From Thermodesulfobacteriota bacterium (GTDB taxonomy: Bacteria; Desulfobacterota; DSM-4660; Desulfatiglandales; Desulfatiglandaceae): a DNA stretch of 42,230 nucleotides. Shown in pieces: positions 1 through 8,803 of this stretch. The position numbers and the translations under genes were made by a program. The stretch is from contig JAUPKI010000024.1 of assembly GCA_030837545.1 (NCBI GenBank), positions 1 to 42,230 on the forward strand. The letters run 5' to 3'. Under the pieces are notes generated by a model. It saw only the letters and a program-made list of their open reading frames with translations. It had not been told where the DNA came from and ran no database searches. The first letter of the stretch is position 1. The number at the start of each line of letters is the position of its first letter.

Positions 1-1176
1 GCGGCCGTTATCGGAAGCGTCGCCATGAAGGAGGCCATTACCCGGGCGGGGATCGCCCCCGACATGATCGACGATGTCCGCTTCGGCAACTGTTTAGAGC
101 CTGCGGACTCCCTCAATGTGGCTCGCGTCGCCGCCCTGATGGCCGGGATACCGGAGCAGGTCACGGCAGTCACCATCAACCGGGTCTGCACCTCTGCCAT
201 GGAATGCGTCATTTCCGGAATGGCCATGATCCAGGCGGGCATGGCCGATATCATTCTGGCCGGGGGAACGGAGCACATGTCCGGCGTTGCCTACACCGTC
301 CCAGGGGCCCGCTGGGGGTGCAGGCTCCAGGACCATGTCTTTGTGGATGCCTTGATTCATGCCCTCCACTGCGGGTCCTATCTGCTGCCCCATCCTGAAG
401 AGGGTCCTGTAAAAGAGGGGATGCCCCTGGAGCTTTTCAGGGGGAAACCCTACATCATGGGGCATACCGCCGAGTTTGTGGCCCAGTTGCACAACATCAG
501 CCGGGAAGAGATGGATGAAGTGGCCCTCCGCAGTCACAACAATGCGGAAAGGGCAACATTAGAGGGTGATTTCAAGGACGAGATTGTACCGATCGAGATA
601 CCCCAGCGGAAGAAGCCGTCTATCCTATTTGATAAGGATGAACATTTCCGCCCAGGCCTGACCATGGAGCAACTGGTCAAGCTGCCGCCGGCCTTCATCC
701 CCAAGACCGGCAAGGTCACGGCCGGGAATTCATCGGGCATCAATGACGGGTCCAGCGCCATGGTCATCATGTCCGCGGACAAGGCCGAGGAATTGGGAAT
801 CCAGCCGATGGCGCGGATTCGGGCTACCGGCCGGGGCGCATGCCACCCATCGGTCATGGGCCTGAGCCCCGTCCCGGCAGTCAGAAACCTTCTCGATCGA
901 CATCCGGACGTTAAACTGGAAGATTTCGATCTGATCGAACTCAACGAGGCATTCGCCGCCCAGTATCTGGGGTGTGAAAAGGAACTGGGCCTCAACCGGG
1001 AGATCACCAATGTAAACGGCTCCGGCATCGGGCTGGGTCATCCGGTCGGATCCACCGGGGTGCGTATTATGGTCACCCTCCTCTATACCATGAAAAAGAG
1101 GGGCAAGAGCTTAGGTCTCGCCACCCTCTGCGGCGGCGGGGGCGTTTCCATGGCCTGCGCCCTGGAAATGCTCTAA
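1..1176 (+). CDS. Thiolase (acetyl-CoA acetyltransferase family), 5' end cut by the window
   Basis: Thiolase-fold enzyme that condenses or cleaves acyl-CoA (acetoacetyl-CoA or 3-ketoacyl-CoA) in fatty-acid or aromatic degradation or in ketone formation. The reading frame is open from base 1, eight codons before the first ATG at 25, so the true start lies outside. The nucleophilic Cys is in NRVCTSAM (about codon 63 of the window); the second half has the catalytic GHPVG His and a C-terminal CGGGG Cys, as in the family. The usual SGxxA context of the nucleophile is changed to TSAME, and the central loop is Trp/Cys-rich, so the substrate may not be plain acetoacetyl-CoA. It ends just before a strong hairpin terminator. 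The chain-length preference cannot be read from the sequence. Confidence 0.9.
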   Translation, partial: AAVIGSVAMKEAITRAGIAPDMIDDVRFGNCLEPADSLNVARVAALMAGIPEQVTAVTINRVCTSAMECVISGMAMIQAGMADIILAGGTEHMSGVAYTVPGARWGCRLQDHVFVDALIHALHCGSYLLPHPEEGPVKEGMPLELFRGKPYIMGHTAEFVAQLHNISREEMDEVALRSHNNAERATLEGDFKDEIVPIEIPQRKKPSILFDKDEHFRPGLTMEQLVKLPPAFIPKTGKVTAGNSSGINDGSSAMVIMSADKAEELGIQPMARIRATGRGACHPSVMGLSPVPAVRNLLDRHPDVKLEDFDLIELNEAFAAQYLGCEKELGLNREITNVNGSGIGLGHPVGSTGVRIMVTLLYTMKKRGKSLGLATLCGGGGVSMACALEML

Positions 1177-1196
1177 TTCATCCTTCCATCCCATTC

Positions 1197-1225
1197 AAAG
1201 AGGCCCCCGAAAAAGGGGCCTCTTT
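1197..1225. terminator. Intergenic hairpin terminator, probably bidirectional
   Basis: A perfect 11-bp inverted repeat, AAAGAGGCCCC (1197-1207) against GGGGCCTCTTT (1215-1225), with a 7-base loop. The arms end in A and T runs on both strands. It lies between the converging thiolase gene and the minus-strand gene ending at 1308, so it can stop transcription from both sides. Confidence 0.85.
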
Positions 1226-1307
1226 CTGCATGGACAACAGAAGGGATTCCGAAGTCCATACGCACTCGACAGGCCACATCCCTATCGCCAACTTTAGCCA
1301 CTTTAGC

Positions 1308-4300
1308 TCACTTCTTTTTTTCTATCCTTTTGAGTGTATCCAGGTAGTCCTGGGAGTGATCCAGATAGAAAGCCAGGGGCTTTGAGAAGTTCTTTCCAAC
1401 AAGCCCTTCCACGAACAGGAGGGTCACATCCCTCTTTTGCCTGAGGATGGACTGGTAACCGATCAGGATTCGACGCTCTTCATCCGACAGCGCCCGAATG
1501 AGCAAGGTGAGCGCGCTCCTGGCACGAGGCTGATACATCCAGAAATAGAGGAGATCGAGGGCATTGATCATCATGATTTTTTTGAAATCCTGGACTTCCC
1601 CGCCTGACACGGACTCGAACCTCTCTGGGGAGTTAAGAAGTTCCAGCGTCTCGACTTCCGGGAAAAAGAGTTCCAGCCCGGCGTAGGTCTCGAAGAGTTG
1701 GGACAGCTTGGTGTTGTAGTCCCTCAACCGCATACGGATATTCTGATATCGGTCGGCGATGCCCTCAATGATTCCGGCCACCAGATCAGAAGCGGCCTTG
1801 GAGATGATGGCCGCCCATTTCTGCAGGATCTCATCAACGCCGGTCACCCCCGCAGCCCCCAGAATTCCCCCTGTTGCCGCATTCAATCCCACGGCAATCG
1901 GTATAGACAGAAGGGTGCGGAACAGGTTTCCAAAGGCCACCCCCCTGGGCAATCCTCTATAGATATTGTGGCTCGAAATATACACCCCGTTCATCAGCGC
2001 CATGACCGCATACAGCGCTGCCGGATTGGTTGCGGTGGTAATATTGAAGCCGTGGTGAAGGATCACGGTTTTGGTCACGTAGTCGAGCAGAGGGACCGAA
2101 AAGCCGGTAAACAGGAGGGAATCGGTCAGCCTTTCCCAGTTGACATAGTCATCCCATCTCAAGAGCGGCGAGCGCCGTATGCCGCCCCCCCCGAGCACGG
2201 ACTGAAGGATATTTCGCAACCCGGTAATCCCGAACCAGATAAACGCGCCGAAGTACGCGAGAAGCCACCAGTCTTTGGTCAGGGCGAAAGTGGCAAAGGC
2301 GGGAACAAATCCGATCAATGCCTTCAAACCATTCTTGATCCCGGTGTTGAGGTATCTCCACGACATGCGGGCGCCGCTCTTTTTGGAGGCTATAGCCTCA
2401 AGGGTCAGTTCGTTATCTACATAGGCCTGAACGCCTCCTAACGTGACCACATTTCCAGGGGTTTCCAGTCGCGTCGAATCCTCTTGAACCACCCAGTCGC
2501 TGCATCTCTCTACGCCTAACCATCGTAAGACAGGGAGGCGGCGAAGGCGCTTGTAAAGGAAGCTCATAGAGGCATTTGGACTTGAACGGAGATGAAAGGT
2601 CATCCGTCTGAGCGCGGATATCCTGACTGGGATGATCTCCCGGGAACGCGCTCGCGGGTTCCGGATCTCGCGCAGGGCCCGCCGCGGGAGGGTATTCTGA
2701 ATGGCAAGGCCCATCCCGTAAACCCGCGGGGAACGACCTGTGGAATCGCTCCCGATACGGGCCTTCAAAGGCGCCCCCTTGTAAAGGTGCCTCAGCGTGG
2801 CGATGTCGTGGAGGATATGCGTCAGCTTTTGGACCCGGTCATCCCGATCGGGAAGATCGGAAGACGCGACCCGCTCGATCACCTTTCTGATGAGACGTTT
2901 TAAATGGATGACATTCCCGTGATTGACGGCCTGTTGAAGCTCGCTGATCTCTCCGATATGGGCTGTTTTTCCTGCTGCATAATCCTTGAGGTTGAAGATC
3001 TCCAGCCGTGTGATCATCCCCTCGCAATCGTATAAGAGTTCAATGACGTCCTCGACATCGACGTTGCTCAGATTCAGCGTCATACGAAAACCGGAATGAA
3101 GCCGGGCCACCCGGCTGATGATCTCACTGGGAGAAAAGCGGAGCATCTCCGGGATATCCGTCCCGTCCCGTGGGACATTCGGATCACAAATTCCTGGATT
3201 CTTGCCCGGCTGCAGGTAGTCCTGGACAATCATCTCCCAATCCAGCCGATTCATCTTTTCCACATGATGCGTGAGCTCAAGGCGCTCCCCAGCCTTCGCA
3301 TGGCCATAGCGCTCCCGCAGCACTTCCATGCGGGCCTTCATGGAGGCGAGCATCCGTTGGTGAATCAATCTTGCGAGGTGGAGGAGCGATGCCTGACCGG
3401 TTCCCACAAAGGCCAGGAAATCGTTGGTCTCAATCCGGTCCACTTCAATTCCGTAGGCCTCAGCGAGGGCGTGACGGTGTCTGGAATTAAATGCCTCCAA
3501 TACGGCCAGGACGTACCGCTGCTGATAGGCTGAAACCCGCTTCCCGTCTTCCATGAAAGCAGCGACCGGATCTTCCGTCAGAAAGGATAGAAACTCCTGC
3601 GAATCGGCAAAACCACGCGGGACCCAGATGATCTGAATGAATTTGTTTCGGAATCGCGCACAGAACTCGATTCCGATCCGGAGGTCGATCCCCATGATCC
3701 TGGCCGCCTCTAACAGTTCAACGGCGAACCTGGGCTCCAGAAAGTTGTAATAAACCACCCTGAGGCGACGGATGCCTTTGATCCAGGCATCCATGATCAG
3801 GTGGCTGGAAGACTTGCGACCCTTTGTGTTGGCATCGTGGACATGATCATCAAAGGAAATCTGGTTCCATTCCTCCGGCATCTCCAGGAGGTGATACCGA
3901 CGCAACTGCTCGCGGATAACCCGCGGATTGCCCGAAACAGCGGTCCTGAAGTCGTGGGCGAGCCGAAGTTGTCTCTCGGTGTCCCCGTGGGCCCGCACCA
4001 GTTCCTTCATGATCTGAAGAAGGACACGCGCCGTATTTTTGGGGAGAGAACCGCCGGCCGTGTGCAGTACCTCATCCCGCAGGCAGGTGAGTGCGGCCAA
4101 CCGGTCATTAACCCCTCCCGCTTCTAGGGATTCCAGGAGATTGACGACCGCGAAGGCAATCCGAAGGCCTCTGGATTCGGCCATCTCTTTGATGCCGTGG
4201 GGATGGAGGTAGGGATAAACCAGTTTTCTGGCGTTGGTCCGGGCATCATCCCTGTTGAGCACGTCATTGACGATGCTCAACAACTGATGGTCCCGTCTGT

Positions 4301-4319
4301 CAAAGAGGATTTTGCGCAT
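1308..4319 (-). CDS. Large uncharacterised membrane protein with a PHP-like segment
   Basis: About 1004 residues; I do not recognise the whole protein. After an alpha-helical N-terminal part, residues near 155-225 resemble a PHP phosphoesterase: FDDHVHD matches the first metal-binding HxH motif, and RIGIEF matches the later GxE strand, but the usual TDH motif reads VYYN, so catalysis is doubtful. Hydrophobic segments that could cross the membrane lie near residues 675-710 and 755-830 (WWLLAYFGAFIWFGI, YAVMALMNGVY, LLSIPIAVGL). The C-terminal 180 residues are helical and charged. ATG at 4319 was chosen (AGG about 9 bases upstream); a TTG at 4346 would add nine residues but sits directly against its GAGGTGA. 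It stands alone, tail to tail with the thiolase gene. A link to SpecificRecomb-type membrane proteins is possible but unproven. Confidence 0.8.
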   Translation of the reverse strand: MRKILFDRRDHQLLSIVNDVLNRDDARTNARKLVYPYLHPHGIKEMAESRGLRIAFAVVNLLESLEAGGVNDRLAALTCLRDEVLHTAGGSLPKNTARVLLQIMKELVRAHGDTERQLRLAHDFRTAVSGNPRVIREQLRRYHLLEMPEEWNQISFDDHVHDANTKGRKSSSHLIMDAWIKGIRRLRVVYYNFLEPRFAVELLEAARIMGIDLRIGIEFCARFRNKFIQIIWVPRGFADSQEFLSFLTEDPVAAFMEDGKRVSAYQQRYVLAVLEAFNSRHRHALAEAYGIEVDRIETNDFLAFVGTGQASLLHLARLIHQRMLASMKARMEVLRERYGHAKAGERLELTHHVEKMNRLDWEMIVQDYLQPGKNPGICDPNVPRDGTDIPEMLRFSPSEIISRVARLHSGFRMTLNLSNVDVEDVIELLYDCEGMITRLEIFNLKDYAAGKTAHIGEISELQQAVNHGNVIHLKRLIRKVIERVASSDLPDRDDRVQKLTHILHDIATLRHLYKGAPLKARIGSDSTGRSPRVYGMGLAIQNTLPRRALREIRNPRARSREIIPVRISALRRMTFHLRSSPNASMSFLYKRLRRLPVLRWLGVERCSDWVVQEDSTRLETPGNVVTLGGVQAYVDNELTLEAIASKKSGARMSWRYLNTGIKNGLKALIGFVPAFATFALTKDWWLLAYFGAFIWFGITGLRNILQSVLGGGGIRRSPLLRWDDYVNWERLTDSLLFTGFSVPLLDYVTKTVILHHGFNITTATNPAALYAVMALMNGVYISSHNIYRGLPRGVAFGNLFRTLLSIPIAVGLNAATGGILGAAGVTGVDEILQKWAAIISKAASDLVAGIIEGIADRYQNIRMRLRDYNTKLSQLFETYAGLELFFPEVETLELLNSPERFESVSGGEVQDFKKIMMINALDLLYFWMYQPRARSALTLLIRALSDEERRILIGYQSILRQKRDVTLLFVEGLVGKNFSKPLAFYLDHSQDYLDTLKRIEKKK

Positions 4320-4424
4320 AAGAAGGCCTGCGATAAAGCGCCCCAATCACCTCTTTAACACGCCTGAAACAGGACCTTCCGTTCTGGCGAGGGGGCGGGG
4401 CAAGAATGTAAAAAAACCACTGCG

Positions 4425-5333
4425 TCACTCCGTCACCGTTTCCTGGCCCGCTGGGTCCACATGCACGATCACCCGGTCCAGGTCCGCCACTTCCTCTGCA
4501 AGGCAACTCTCGACGGCCTTGGCGATCCGGTGACCCTCGGCGACCGTCAATTGACCATCCACCACAATATGGGTCTCCATCTGATACAGACCCCCGGAGG
4601 TCCGGACCCTGAGGTCGTGCATATCCAGGACCCCGGGCACGCCCCTGGCACAGACCCTGATGCTGTCCAGAATTTCGGGCGGCGGGGCCGTATCTGTAAA
4701 TTCACGAAGGCTCTCCCTTAGGCTATCGAGACCGACCTTTATGATAAAAAAAGAGACCAGGAGGGCTGCGTACCCGTCCAAGACATGCCAGGCAGGACGG
4801 ATGAGAGCCCCTGTCACACCGATCAGGACGGCCACAGACGAGAGGGAATCCGAACGGTGATTCCATGCATTGGCCACAATCAGCCTGCTCTTGATGCGCC
4901 GGCCCACCCGCACCATATAGTGATAGAGCGCCTCTTTCAAAACGATCGAAACACCGGCGCCGATCAGGGCCAGTTTAGTGGGATGGCATTCCGTATGACG
5001 GTAGATGTTCAGGGCCGCCTCTATCCCCAGGTACAGTGCCGTGCCAATCAGGGCGACACCCACAATAAAAGAGGCCAGGGTCTCAAGCCGGGCATGGCCG
5101 AAATGATGTCGCTCGTCAGGTCCCTTCCGGCCCATCCGAAGCCCGACGACTACAATGATGTCTGTGAAGAGATCGGAGACAGAATGGACTGCATCCGCGA
5201 TGAGGGCCTGGCTCTGCCCGAAGATTCCCGCAACGAACTTCAGCGCAATCAAGACCGCATCGAGCAGGGCCCCGACCCACGTAACGGTCCTCCCCTCCTT
5301 GGCTGACATTGCCCTCAAATCCAAATCAGACAT
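4425..5333 (-). CDS. Cation diffusion facilitator (CDF) metal efflux protein
   Basis: Inner-membrane antiporter of the CDF family that exports divalent metal (Zn, Fe, Mn or Co) in exchange for protons; 302 residues, normal length. Six hydrophobic segments are followed by a cytoplasmic C-terminal domain (from about residue 210) of the dimerisation type. TM2 carries DAVHSVSD with an HxxxD metal site at H50/D54, and the TM2-TM3 loop has HHFGHARLETLA. In TM5 the site reads NAWNHRSD: the first His of the common HHRSD is Asn, leaving NxxxD. That change sits at the selectivity site, so the metal may not be zinc. The next gene upstream on the strand is a small exported protein with unrelated function. 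Confidence 0.93.
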   Translation of the reverse strand: MSDLDLRAMSAKEGRTVTWVGALLDAVLIALKFVAGIFGQSQALIADAVHSVSDLFTDIIVVVGLRMGRKGPDERHHFGHARLETLASFIVGVALIGTALYLGIEAALNIYRHTECHPTKLALIGAGVSIVLKEALYHYMVRVGRRIKSRLIVANAWNHRSDSLSSVAVLIGVTGALIRPAWHVLDGYAALLVSFFIIKVGLDSLRESLREFTDTAPPPEILDSIRVCARGVPGVLDMHDLRVRTSGGLYQMETHIVVDGQLTVAEGHRIAKAVESCLAEEVADLDRVIVHVDPAGQETVTE

Positions 5334-5388
5334 GTTCTTTCACCGAAACCTGATAAACGCAACGACGATTCCCAACCTTCTGACCGCC

Positions 5389-5829
5389 TCACTCATTCGA
5401 GGTCCGGCAATCGGCCCCCACCTCTTTGCATATCCGCAAAATGCCATCCACCACATAGGTGGTATCCTGCGGCGTGTCCCCTCCGGAAGAGACCACCAGG
5501 ATCTGGGTTAGGTCATCCTGAAGACGGGCCACCTTGAGGGTAATAGCCCGGCCATCGTGCCTGAAGGAGATGGACCTGTCGGCCTCATTTTTGGACAAGA
5601 TCTCGTTCTCAGACTTTTCACGGATGATCCTTTCCGCTGCCGCAAACACCTTGTTCGCATCGGCCTCCACAAGGACCGAGGCCGTCTGGTGACCCTGGGC
5701 CTGATCGGCGATCTTGGAGATCAGACCCAGGGCCTTTCTGGCGAGGAACACCGCCTGACCCGGCACAACCGATGGAAAAAGAAACAAGATAACCAATCCC
5801 AGAAAAACCCCCTGCGTCTTCTTGAACAT
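5389..5829 (-). CDS. Small exported protein of unknown function
   Basis: 146 residues beginning MFKK. The ATG at 5829 is chosen because GGGAGGT lies 8 bases upstream; longer starts at 5835 and 5850 (TTG) fit worse. An N-terminal signal peptide is plain: a basic n-region, hydrophobic VFLGLVILFLFP, and a VVPGQA cleavage region near residue 26. The mature part has alternating charged helices and strands and ends with two Cys (CKEVGADC) that could form a disulfide. The pattern (short exported alpha/beta domain with DANKVFAAAERII) resembles DUF3568-like lipoproteins, but there is no lipobox Cys. Function not assigned. Confidence 0.75.
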   Translation of the reverse strand: MFKKTQGVFLGLVILFLFPSVVPGQAVFLARKALGLISKIADQAQGHQTASVLVEADANKVFAAAERIIREKSENEILSKNEADRSISFRHDGRAITLKVARLQDDLTQILVVSSGGDTPQDTTYVVDGILRICKEVGADCRTSNE

Positions 5830-6062
5830 GACCATTACCTCCCTATGCAATTCAATCGTTGCCCGGGATCCATGCCCGATTTCTTCCTAACAATCCCCGG
5901 GACCAGAGACGCAATCATGATAGGATCGCACGGGTCTGTCAAGCGGCATTTAGCCTCGAAATAGGTTCCGGGGTTCAGAGGTTCAGCGGCATTTCCCCCG
6001 GCTATGAGCAATTTAGCATCCGAAGGCCTGATACGGAAAGGCCCGGCGTCTGTCAGCACATA

Positions 6063-7592
6063 TCAGCCTGCCCGCTCCCGGGCCAGGCAGAGGAGCGGCG
6101 CGTGGTTGGAGGTGAAGATGGGCGGGTCTCGCCGCAGGATGGCCCCCACGCTGGGATGGCGACGAAAGGACTTGTCCAGAAAGCGCCTTACCTCGCCGCG
6201 ATGCCAGCCCAACGGATGGCGGAACCGGCCGTACAGCGACAGGTCTCCATCGTAGAAAGGGTCCATATCCAGGGCCTGGGCCTGCGGGCTGTGGAGGGGA
6301 AGGTTAAAGATCGCCACGTTCAGGAAGGTAATTTCAGCGTGGTGCGTGGCAACAAAATTGAGGGTATGTTGGGCCTCGACAGGCCCCTCGGCCGGCGTGC
6401 CGAAAAGGAGGTACACATACGTCGCAATCCCGGCTGCCCCGAGGTTTCCGAGAATGCGGTCAGCGGTCTCAAGCCGGATCCCCTTGTCGAGCGCATCCAG
6501 AACCCCCTGATCCCCCGACTCGAGACCGAGTTTGAGCATGACGCACCCTCCCCGGCGGAGGGCCAGGCAGAAATCGAGATCGTCGAGCGGCGATGTCAAA
6601 CGCGCGAACCCATACCAAGGCCGGGGCAGCCCCTGAAGCGCAAGCCTCTTCAAGAGCGCGGGACTCAGGGCGTTGTCCAGCAGGTGCACCAGGACCGGCC
6701 CATTGGCAACGCACAGGTTGTCCAGCTCCTCAACGGTCTTATCGGGCGACATCGGACGATAGGGGTTTCCTTCGCTTTTCTCAGGACAAAAGGCGCAGCG
6801 GTTCCAGTAACAGCCTCTGGAGGCGCTGTAGGGGAGGATAAAGCCGGGCGCCAGATAGCCCTTTTCTTGAAAAAGGGTGTAATCCGGGAAAAACGTTCCG
6901 GAAGTGGACCGCACACCCAAAAGCCCTAACAGCGCCTCTTCGCCAGGCCCTTCAATCCAGGCGTCCGGGACGCCGTCCCATCTCTTGTTCCGCAGCGCCC
7001 CACGCATCCAGGAAGTTATCAGGCCGCCGCCCACCACCACTCGGACCCCCGGAAACTCCCGCTGAATAAAGCCCATCATGGCCCAGGCGCACAGGGCCTG
7101 AGACAGGAAGTTCACTGAAACGCCCACCCAGGCGACCGGCCGTTTATCCAGCATATCCCTCATACGGGGGGCGAAATACCCGTAAAAGGGGTTGGTTTCC
7201 GGGTGTTCCGCAGCCCAGGTCAAATCGCCCTGGCGCACCGGCGAGCGTTCAGCATGGCCATAATTGCCCAGGCTGACAGCGGCGCCGGAAAGACGGCCGG
7301 CCACTTGAAGCAGCCGGTTCAGATCGGCTATGGCCCGTCGGTAGGCATCGGTACGGCCGTAAACGGGCCAGGCGCGAAGTCCAGACAGATGGTCTCTACG
7401 GTGGGCCACGGCCCGGTCTGTCCACCGGTCCTGGCCTGGCCGTGCCTTCCGCATCAAATAGAAGAGGCCCTCAAGGCTTGCGTCCAAAACCTCGCAGGGG
7501 ACTCCACTGGCCTTGAGCGCACCCGCCAGCCGGGCAATGCCGGGGGGCGGCTCGCAGGGCTTGGACACGGGTGGGTGAACCAGAAGGATCAT
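6063..7592 (-). CDS. B12-binding-type radical SAM protein
   Basis: 509 residues. The N-terminal about 230 residues look like a cobalamin-binding Rossmann domain (opens MILLVHPPVSKP; later VRVVVGGGLIT), without a clear DxHxxG. The radical SAM core follows with the cluster motif ASRGCYWNRCAFCP (CX4CX2C, about residue 260), typical of the B12-binding radical SAM group in which an extra residue separates the first two Cys. LKLGLESGDQGVLDALDKG matches the SAM-binding region of the barrel. Such proteins carry out methylations or rearrangements; the substrate here is unknown and no biosynthetic partner adjoins it. ATG at 7592 has GGAG about 9 bases upstream. A 356-codon open frame on the opposite strand inside it is a shadow. 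Confidence 0.88.
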   Translation of the reverse strand: MILLVHPPVSKPCEPPPGIARLAGALKASGVPCEVLDASLEGLFYLMRKARPGQDRWTDRAVAHRRDHLSGLRAWPVYGRTDAYRRAIADLNRLLQVAGRLSGAAVSLGNYGHAERSPVRQGDLTWAAEHPETNPFYGYFAPRMRDMLDKRPVAWVGVSVNFLSQALCAWAMMGFIQREFPGVRVVVGGGLITSWMRGALRNKRWDGVPDAWIEGPGEEALLGLLGVRSTSGTFFPDYTLFQEKGYLAPGFILPYSASRGCYWNRCAFCPEKSEGNPYRPMSPDKTVEELDNLCVANGPVLVHLLDNALSPALLKRLALQGLPRPWYGFARLTSPLDDLDFCLALRRGGCVMLKLGLESGDQGVLDALDKGIRLETADRILGNLGAAGIATYVYLLFGTPAEGPVEAQHTLNFVATHHAEITFLNVAIFNLPLHSPQAQALDMDPFYDGDLSLYGRFRHPLGWHRGEVRRFLDKSFRRHPSVGAILRRDPPIFTSNHAPLLCLARERAG

Positions 7593-7627
7593 GGATATGG
7601 GCTCCGACCAGCATCAAAATGATATCA

Positions 7628-8725
7628 TCAGGGTCCAGCTTCAGCCTTTCCCGGTGGAGAAGAGCCGGATGGATCTTCTTCCGATGGAATGATGCCCAGG
7701 GCACGGGCCCGTTTGGTCCATTGCCGGCGGGCCACTGCCTGCATATCCGAATCGACATCTCTCTCGTCCACGATTTCGATTCCCAGAAAGGTCTCCACCA
7801 CATCCTCCATCGTGACGATCCCTTCAATCCCGCCGTATTCATTCACCACCATGGCAACAGATTCAGACTCACTTAGAAACTGCTCCAGAATCAGGATCAA
7901 AGGCATCATCTCAGGCACTATCTTAATGCACCGGCCGAGAGGGGCCAGAATGGCATTTGGACGGTCTCGGGAGGCCTCCAAAATAATATCATTTGTCAGG
8001 ACAAAGGAATGAATGTTTTCCGGACCGGTATCATAAATCGGGATGCGGGAAAATCTAATCTTGGGATACCGGCTCATGACCTCTCCCACGGTCATGTCCG
8101 CCGGCAGCGTAAACAGCACAGGCCGCGGGGTCATGACATCCCTCACCTTGAGTTTTCCAACCCAGAGGAGATTCTTCAGAATGCGGGACTCCTGTTTGCT
8201 GAACAGGCCCAGCTTCCTTGCCAGATCGGTCATGGCCTGTAGTTCTTCACGACTGACCACAGGGACCCTCTTTCCCGAAGAAAGCCAACCGGTGATTTTC
8301 TGAGACAGTATCACCAGGGGGTAGACAGATCCGATGAGAACGGGAAGGACCCGAACGGCCATAGGCGTCAAGCGCTTCCAGTAAAGGACCCCCAGCGTCT
8401 TGGGGAGGATCTCGGAAAGGATCAGGATCAGAAAGGTGAGAATGGCCGAGCTCAGGGCCACATAGGCGCTCCCGAACACCACCAGGGACTGGGCCCCCAC
8501 CCCTGCGGCCCCCACCGTATGGGCAATCGTATTCAGGCTCAGTATCCCCGCAAGGGGTCGATCAACATTTAATTTAAGCTGACGCAGCTTAGCGCCGATC
8601 GCCGGGGATTTCTGCTCCAGGGCCTCAACATAGCTCGGGGTGACCGACAGAATCACCGCCTCCAGGATCGAACAAAAAAATGAGATCATCAACGCAAGAA
8701 GGAGATAAAATATGAGCCAGAACAT
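7628..8725 (-). CDS. CNNM (DUF21) transmembrane protein with CBS pair, CorC/HlyC type
   Basis: 365-residue inner-membrane protein. The N-terminal about 150 residues form the CNNM/DUF21 domain with four hydrophobic segments (FYLLLALMISFFCSILEA, LSSAILTFLILILSEILPKTLG). A CBS pair follows from about residue 195: KVRDVMTPRPVLFTLPADM, then AMVVNEYGGIEGIVTMEDVVETFLG, the hallmark of the family. The C-terminal CorC/HlyC domain is missing or reduced to a short tail rich in Pro, Ser and Glu. These proteins are linked to Mg2+ (or Co2+) export; older names call them hemolysins. It is 35 bases upstream of the radical SAM gene and may share its transcript. Confidence 0.9.
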   Translation of the reverse strand: MFWLIFYLLLALMISFFCSILEAVILSVTPSYVEALEQKSPAIGAKLRQLKLNVDRPLAGILSLNTIAHTVGAAGVGAQSLVVFGSAYVALSSAILTFLILILSEILPKTLGVLYWKRLTPMAVRVLPVLIGSVYPLVILSQKITGWLSSGKRVPVVSREELQAMTDLARKLGLFSKQESRILKNLLWVGKLKVRDVMTPRPVLFTLPADMTVGEVMSRYPKIRFSRIPIYDTGPENIHSFVLTNDIILEASRDRPNAILAPLGRCIKIVPEMMPLILILEQFLSESESVAMVVNEYGGIEGIVTMEDVVETFLGIEIVDERDVDSDMQAVARRQWTKRARALGIIPSEEDPSGSSPPGKAEAGP

Positions 8726-8761
8726 CGCAGATCACTTTCCTTACTGACTATTCTTTGGTTC

Positions 8762-8788
8762 AATTCCTAAATCCCTGAATTCCTGAAT
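8762..8788. repeat. Intergenic CCTAAATTCCTGAAT-type repeat, copy 1
   Basis: A run of related 8-11 base units (AATTCCTAAAT, CCCTGAATTCCTGAAT) between the CNNM and folC genes. The same units occur at 10214-10242 and, inverted, at 14640-14661. It is internally repetitive and always lies between genes. Confidence 0.55.
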
Positions 8789-8803
8789 CGAAAGCATTCA
8801 ATC

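Noticed and set aside
5859-6929. 356-codon plus-strand frame opposite the radical SAM gene
   Set aside because: It is a shadow of the radical SAM gene: low-complexity, Arg/Gly/Pro-rich, no family motif and no ribosome site.
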